From: Nitrosospira sp. Is2 | GTDB taxonomy: Bacteria > Pseudomonadota > Gammaproteobacteria > Burkholderiales > Nitrosomonadaceae | Direction: 5' to 3' | NCBI RefSeq assembly: GCF_033095785.1 | Contig: NZ_CP137134.1 | Location: forward strand, 2,604,001-2,668,000 | Length of the DNA stretch: 64,000 nt | Shown here: piece by piece, positions 60,701 through 64,000 of the stretch | How the letters are laid out: every line of letters starts with the position of its first letter | How positions within the stretch are numbered: position 1 is the first letter of the stretch | The notes under the pieces: model-generated | Databases searched by the model: none | The model's input: the letters and a program-made list of their open reading frames with translations, nothing else | Told to the model about the DNA's origin: nothing | Program-made: the position numbers and the translations under genes

Positions 60701-63700
60701 GGGATTGATTTCGCGCGACAGCATGAGGGGCAAAAGTTCCGCCATGCTTTCCACACTGGTTACGGTTGGATGCCCGGTCACAGCAATGCGGACATTCAGC
60801 CAGGCGTCGCCGTCCAGGATGTCGAAACCCCCACGTCCCTGTAATACGTCATTGCCATCGCCGCCGATGATGATATTACCGTCCCGAAAACTCGTCACTC
60901 CTGCACCGAGCAATGCCTGCAGCCCGTCTATGCGATTGATCCCCGCCTGGTCGAGGACATGGTCATCAAACGATAGTCCAGGTTCTGCGAAACCGGGCGA
61001 CCCCCGGTTATCCCCGCGCAGAATGTCGTCGTGGGTCCACCCCGACATAGATTCGACCAGGTCGTAGCGATCGCGAAGTATATCGGCCTCTACCGTGGAA
61101 AATACCTTGACCGTGAGATCGTGATCAACCCCATACGCGTCTGTCTTGGCGATGCTCCAGTCGAAGCCGAACATGCCTTCGTTGCGCTGGATGCCTACTC
61201 CCGATACCATGATATCGTCACCGGATTCACCATCATAATCCGTGTCGTTACCCTGGCCAAACATTACGTCGTGCCCAATGATGGGGCTATTGAAAAAGAG
61301 CTCCGAATTTTCCCCCGCGAGCGTGTCGAAACCCTCGCCGCCTTCCAGCCAGTCATCCCCTTCGTTGCCAAGCAGGGTGTCCCCACCCGCACCAGCCATT
61401 ACAAAATCGTCCTCTCTGCCAGCGAAGACTTCGTTAGTGTCCGCCCCTGCGTGGATGAAGTCCTTTCCGCCTCCGCCCAGCACTATATCCAAACCGGGGC
61501 CGGCGCTGATGACGTCGTTTCCATCCTGGCCGCGCAGAAAATCGTCACCGAAGGGATCGATGATGATGTCATCCCCGTCACCACCGAAGACCGTGTCGGC
61601 CTCGCTTTGCGCATTGAGCAGATCATTGCCGCCATCCCCCCAGAGGGTGTCGATGCCACGATCGCCTACAAGGGTATCCGCGCCTTCCGAACCTCCCAAC
61701 ACCACATGCTCCCCACCTCTGAACTTCAGGTAATTGGTATCGGGTCCCGGCGTATTCGGGTTGTTACGCAACACCTTCGGGCCGAGAATCGGATTATTGT
61801 CAGTCGGGTCGGGGCCGATCTGCTTGGACAGGTCGAGCTCTAGAATATGATCCGCCCTGTCGAAAATCGCGCCGGGAAGATGTGCCGCGTCGTCATTGCC
61901 CAGATCGGTATTGCGCATGGTGAGCGCGGAGAACGTGTTCGCCTCAAGCTCGTTCAGCAGATTGGTGCCTTGCAGGCGGCTCAGATAGTAAAAGCGGTCA
62001 CCATTCTGCAGGTTCTCCAACTGTGTCTCGAACACGAAATTGAAAGTCGAGCCCAGCATTCCACCAAATTCCATCTTCGATTCTGCCAGGCCGCCGATCC
62101 AGAAGTCGACCTTGTTCAGGCCTGTTTCGATGGCGCTCCATGTGCCGGTATGGTTCAGGAAATCTATCCGGTCAGCGGGCGCTATTTCATTTGCTTCGAT
62201 GGTGCCATTACCGTTGAGATCGAAATCGCCCATGACGATAAGCGTCGCAGCATCCCGCTTTCCCTGCAGGGTCGCCGCATCCACGACAGTTTGGTGCGTT
62301 CCATAGGCGGCGATGAAATTAATGATCGAGACAGGGTTCTTGATATTTTGCGCGTAGTCCGTCCAGCTCTCATAGGGTTTCAGCTGGGGATCGGCGGTCA
62401 TGTCGTAGAACTGCTTCCGCGCATCGTTGAAAGTTGGAATTCCGGTATCACGCGCGCGCGCAATATTTATCGCGGCCAGATCGAGCGGGATGCCAAGTAG
62501 GGTGTTACGCACCGCGCTGGCTACGAACTCATCGATTTCGTTGCCAAGCTGCCGCGTCATCCCGCGCACGATCGCGCCGGTGGCCTCCTCGGCGGTCGCA
62601 CCGCTTGCGGTAAATGCCAACGGGTTAAGAAACGCGTCAAACAAGGCAACGTCATTGGGGCTCATGTCCGCGTTTGTGCGCGCTACCGTGTCGGTAAGCA
62701 TGGAGTGGCCGAAGCGATATACGACGTGCGCGAACTCGGCAAGTATCTGGGGGTCCAGGTCGGGCGAGTTAGAAAAAACAAAGGGATCAACGTTGGGCTG
62801 AACCTTGCGCGCAAATTCCTCGAATACCAGGTGTTGATACTCCATCTCGGTCACAAACTTCGCGGCCTGGAACAGGCGCTCGCCATCCCACACCAAAGAG
62901 TCGATCGCGGCTCCAGTTGGAATCGCTGTCACATCGTTAATAAGCCACTGGTTGATAAATGCCAGATCTCCAGACTGAAGGATGGTGGCTTTATTGGCTT
63001 CGACCATACGGTTGTGCTCGCCATGGAAGACGTTGTGCACTGCGGTCAGGCCGATATTCTCGTTGCCACGGCCGTCGCCGGTTATGAAATGCGCATCGAG
63101 AAGCTCGTTGTCGTAATTGCCGCCGGTGGGCGAGCCGTCTGAATTTGCCAGCCCGACCGCCGTGTCGCTATCCGCGACTTTACCGTTGGGGACGGCGAAG
63201 TGGGCAATATCGTCGAGAAAGGCATGGCCCGTGCGATAGGCGTTAGCTGGGACGGCCAGGCCTCCTGCCGCGCCCTCGACAAACCCGTCGGGCGTCGCAA
63301 ACTGCGCAAAGCCGTGAGTGCCGGGAATGAATTTGCCGTACGCATCAGTTCTCAGCAGTGGCACGTTATTGATGTCAGAATCGGTGAGCGTGATGCCGAG
63401 CAGGTTTTTCGCCTGCGCTTTGACTTCGGCCCAGTTCGCAATTCCGCCCGCACCGTCGAGTAAGCGGCCGGTGGCAACCGCAAAGGCATCGGGAATACCG
63501 TCACTATTGGTATCGACGGAGAACTTGTATTCCCGCAGAAATACCTGGTGCGAGGCGTGTGAGGTATAGGTCTGATTCTGGTCCACGAAAGCGGTAGTCG
63601 TGTTCGTGTGTTCGGTCTTCAGGCCAGTAGCCGGATTGACGGCGGGAGTCGCTCGGGTGAGGGCCATGAAATTGGCTGCCCCGGGCGCGGTACTGTACAA

Positions 63701-64000
63701 AGGGTCGTCCGGTTGCAACGGAATGTAAACCGTGCCGTTACCCCCTTTGGTTATGAGGTCGAGGCCGTGATCGAAGAACTGGCCGAAAAACGTGAACCAG
63801 CCGTTGAATCCGGGAGATAGTCCGATATCGGGGGATTGGTTGGGTATAAATCCGAGCTCTTCGTTGGTAGGTATGTAATCCGGAGGGGGCGAAGCGCCGT
63901 TATGGGCCTCCTGATAAGCCGCGATGGAGAGCGGATTGCTGTGCCATGCCGCAACTGCAGCAGGGTTGTCGCGCGACATATCAACGAGCAGGTTGCTGAT
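57785..64000 (-). CDS. RTX protein with animal-haem-peroxidase domain (peroxicin-like), 5' end cut off
   Basis: At least 2071 codons are visible and the frame is still open at the right edge, so the N-terminus lies outside. The visible protein begins with a peroxidase-cyclooxygenase superfamily domain: FTFFGQFFDHGLDLITKGG (distal side), EHNRMVEANKATIL, and HVVYRFGHSML with the proximal His, then NIARARDTGIPTFNDARK. Next come RTX turns, a cadherin-like segment (IATLSTEDLNSTSFTYTLL), six repeats of about 90-140 residues, and an M10-like RTX end (FKFSDVSDSGTT, FVIGQDKIDLSGI, DFQIALTGTHALQAAEF) that probably carries a type I secretion signal. Bacterial animal-type haem peroxidases joined to RTX repeats are known as peroxicins. 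It likely produces oxidants outside the cell; the role and its link to the exporter at 48241 are inference. Confidence 0.88.
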   Translation of the reverse strand: MSNLLVDMSRDNPAAVAAWHSNPLSIAAYQEAHNGASPPPDYIPTNEELGFIPNQSPDIGLSPGFNGWFTFFGQFFDHGLDLITKGGNGTVYIPLQPDDPLYSTAPGAANFMALTRATPAVNPATGLKTEHTNTTTAFVDQNQTYTSHASHQVFLREYKFSVDTNSDGIPDAFAVATGRLLDGAGGIANWAEVKAQAKNLLGITLTDSDINNVPLLRTDAYGKFIPGTHGFAQFATPDGFVEGAAGGLAVPANAYRTGHAFLDDIAHFAVPNGKVADSDTAVGLANSDGSPTGGNYDNELLDAHFITGDGRGNENIGLTAVHNVFHGEHNRMVEANKATILQSGDLAFINQWLINDVTAIPTGAAIDSLVWDGERLFQAAKFVTEMEYQHLVFEEFARKVQPNVDPFVFSNSPDLDPQILAEFAHVVYRFGHSMLTDTVARTNADMSPNDVALFDAFLNPLAFTASGATAEEATGAIVRGMTRQLGNEIDEFVASAVRNTLLGIPLDLAAINIARARDTGIPTFNDARKQFYDMTADPQLKPYESWTDYAQNIKNPVSIINFIAAYGTHQTVVDAATLQGKRDAATLIVMGDFDLNGNGTIEANEIAPADRIDFLNHTGTWSAIETGLNKVDFWIGGLAESKMEFGGMLGSTFNFVFETQLENLQNGDRFYYLSRLQGTNLLNELEANTFSALTMRNTDLGNDDAAHLPGAIFDRADHILELDLSKQIGPDPTDNNPILGPKVLRNNPNTPGPDTNYLKFRGGEHVVLGGSEGADTLVGDRGIDTLWGDGGNDLLNAQSEADTVFGGDGDDIIIDPFGDDFLRGQDGNDVISAGPGLDIVLGGGGKDFIHAGADTNEVFAGREDDFVMAGAGGDTLLGNEGDDWLEGGEGFDTLAGENSELFFNSPIIGHDVMFGQGNDTDYDGESGDDIMVSGVGIQRNEGMFGFDWSIAKTDAYGVDHDLTVKVFSTVEADILRDRYDLVESMSGWTHDDILRGDNRGSPGFAEPGLSFDDHVLDQAGINRIDGLQALLGAGVTSFRDGNIIIGGDGNDVLQGRGGFDILDGDAWLNVRIAVTGHPTVTSVESMAELLPLMLSREINPSQLSIVREILHDTTPTDNSDTAVFQGNLADYVIEGRTVTTRAADLDGDGFISVTDLNDGPVVRPSILVDDVDKLKNIELLRFADQTIAIAGPDVIAPTNIKWNGTAPGSGLPGAGTIATLSTEDLNSTSFTYTLLSQSAGAGFAVNGAGSVTRSSVLPANTTYTLTVRSTDQTGAFVQETFTVRTGNGTLATPVNDTLNGNATDDVMYGLYGSDILNGLDGDDTLNGGEGNDRLVGGVGDDTMTGGAGDDAYVVDSAADVVNEASGAGVDTVEAALDFYVLGANIERLVTASGSIGNRNWTGNELNNWIQGSAGTDELNGLAGDDRLLGAAGDDTLTGDTGNDTLDGGADNDVMSGGTGNDWFNGGTGNDIMSGGAGDDIYVVDSLQDTVTEEAGEGSDTVQTDLAEYSLGGNVEKLMGVAGSTTNHIWSGNALDNWIRGENGNDTLNGLGGDDFLTGGGGSDIMRGGLGNDIYVVDSLQDTVTEELGEGSDTVQTVLGAYTLGENVEKLMGVAGSTINHSWTGNALDNWMRGENGNDTLNGLAGNDALVGGAGGDTINGGQGNDWLNGGIGNDTMNGGAGNDIYLVDSVQDTVTEQPGEGSDAVQAELADYTLGENVEKLMGVIGSTVNHSWTGNALDNWMRGENGNDTLNGLAGNDFLTGGAGNDTMSGGAGNDIYVVDSLQDTVTEALGEGSDTVQTDLGDYTLGENVEKLMGVAGGTINHNWTGNALDNWIRGANGTDTLNGLAGNDFLIGGIGNDIMTGGSGNDIYDVDSLQDTVTEALGGGNDAVQTDLGTYSLAENVESLMGLAGSTANHSWTGNALDNWMRGQGGSDTLNGLAGNDSLLGGASADTLNGGAGRDSLTGNAGNDIFKFSDVSDSGTTVATRDNILDFVIGQDKIDLSGIDAVTGGVDDNFSLIGGAAFTAVGQLRFFNSGGTTIVEGNVAGDLAADFQIALTGTHALQAAEFAA
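58210..59960 (-). repeat. Six-fold module in the peroxidase-RTX gene
   Basis: Six copies of a module built of GNDIYVVDSLQDTVTEALGE, then a stretch like GENVEKLMGVAGSTINHSW, TGNALDNWMRGENGNDTLNG and RTX turns. Copies differ in substitutions and in how many RTX turns follow; two carry longer nonapeptide stretches. The module differs from those of the 530-aa RTX protein and has no Asp/Lys insert, so the two proteins expanded independently. Confidence 0.85.

Noticed and set aside
57867..63820. Many open frames on the plus strand opposite the peroxidase-RTX gene, with repeated Ser/Pro/Leu products
   Set aside because: They follow the module repeats of the sense gene and lack known domains; typical antisense shadows in GC-rich repeats.

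Overview
The window comes from a betaproteobacterial ammonia oxidiser, most likely Nitrosospira or a close relative. The strongest evidence is at the left edge: a minus-strand gene whose product matches the N-terminus of hydroxylamine oxidoreductase (HAO), with signal peptide and first CxxCH haem site. The unbroken order hisGDCBHAFIE-hinT-tatAB-tatC beside a DegQ-type protease and a NIF3 gene is typical of Betaproteobacteria. Assignments rest on motifs and remembered family sequences; no database was searched.

Layout. 1-511: 5' part of haoA. 777-2776: NIF3-family gene and divergent degQ-like protease. 2873-12029: a minus-strand run of twin-arginine translocase, hinT and all nine histidine genes. 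12226-22724: a minus-strand TCA block (lpd, sucB, sucA, gltA, sdhE, sdhB, sdhA, sdhD, sdhC). Divergent from it, behind a near-consensus sigma-70 promoter, run mdh, prpB and prpC; further right are a prpD-family gene and an AcnA-type aconitase. Together these give most of an oxidative TCA cycle plus methylcitrate-cycle steps. Between prpD and acnA lie a two-gene unit of unknown role (alpha/beta hydrolase plus polytopic membrane protein) and a short-chain dehydrogenase whose catalytic Tyr is replaced by His.

34811-45504 holds a Crp/Fnr-type regulator, pantothenate genes (panC, panB), a deoxynucleoside kinase, folK, pcnB, an ABC ATPase without a visible permease, recG, ridA and murA.

45560-64000 is dominated by export and surface functions. 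A complete type I secretion system (TolC-like, HlyD-like and PrtD-like proteins) is divergent from a 530-aa RTX protein made of five near-identical modules, each carrying an Asp/Lys-rich insert. Further right are a secreted FGE-like protein without the catalytic cysteines, a membrane-anchored retropepsin-like protease, EttA, a small lipoprotein, and a very large RTX protein with an animal-haem-peroxidase domain that runs off the right edge. Both RTX proteins are plausible cargo for the type I system.

No rRNA, tRNA, CRISPR array, insertion sequence or prophage was recognised. The most distinctive items are the modular Asp/Lys RTX protein with its own secretion system, the hydrolase/membrane-protein pair, the peroxidase-RTX giant and the Cys-less FGE-like protein.
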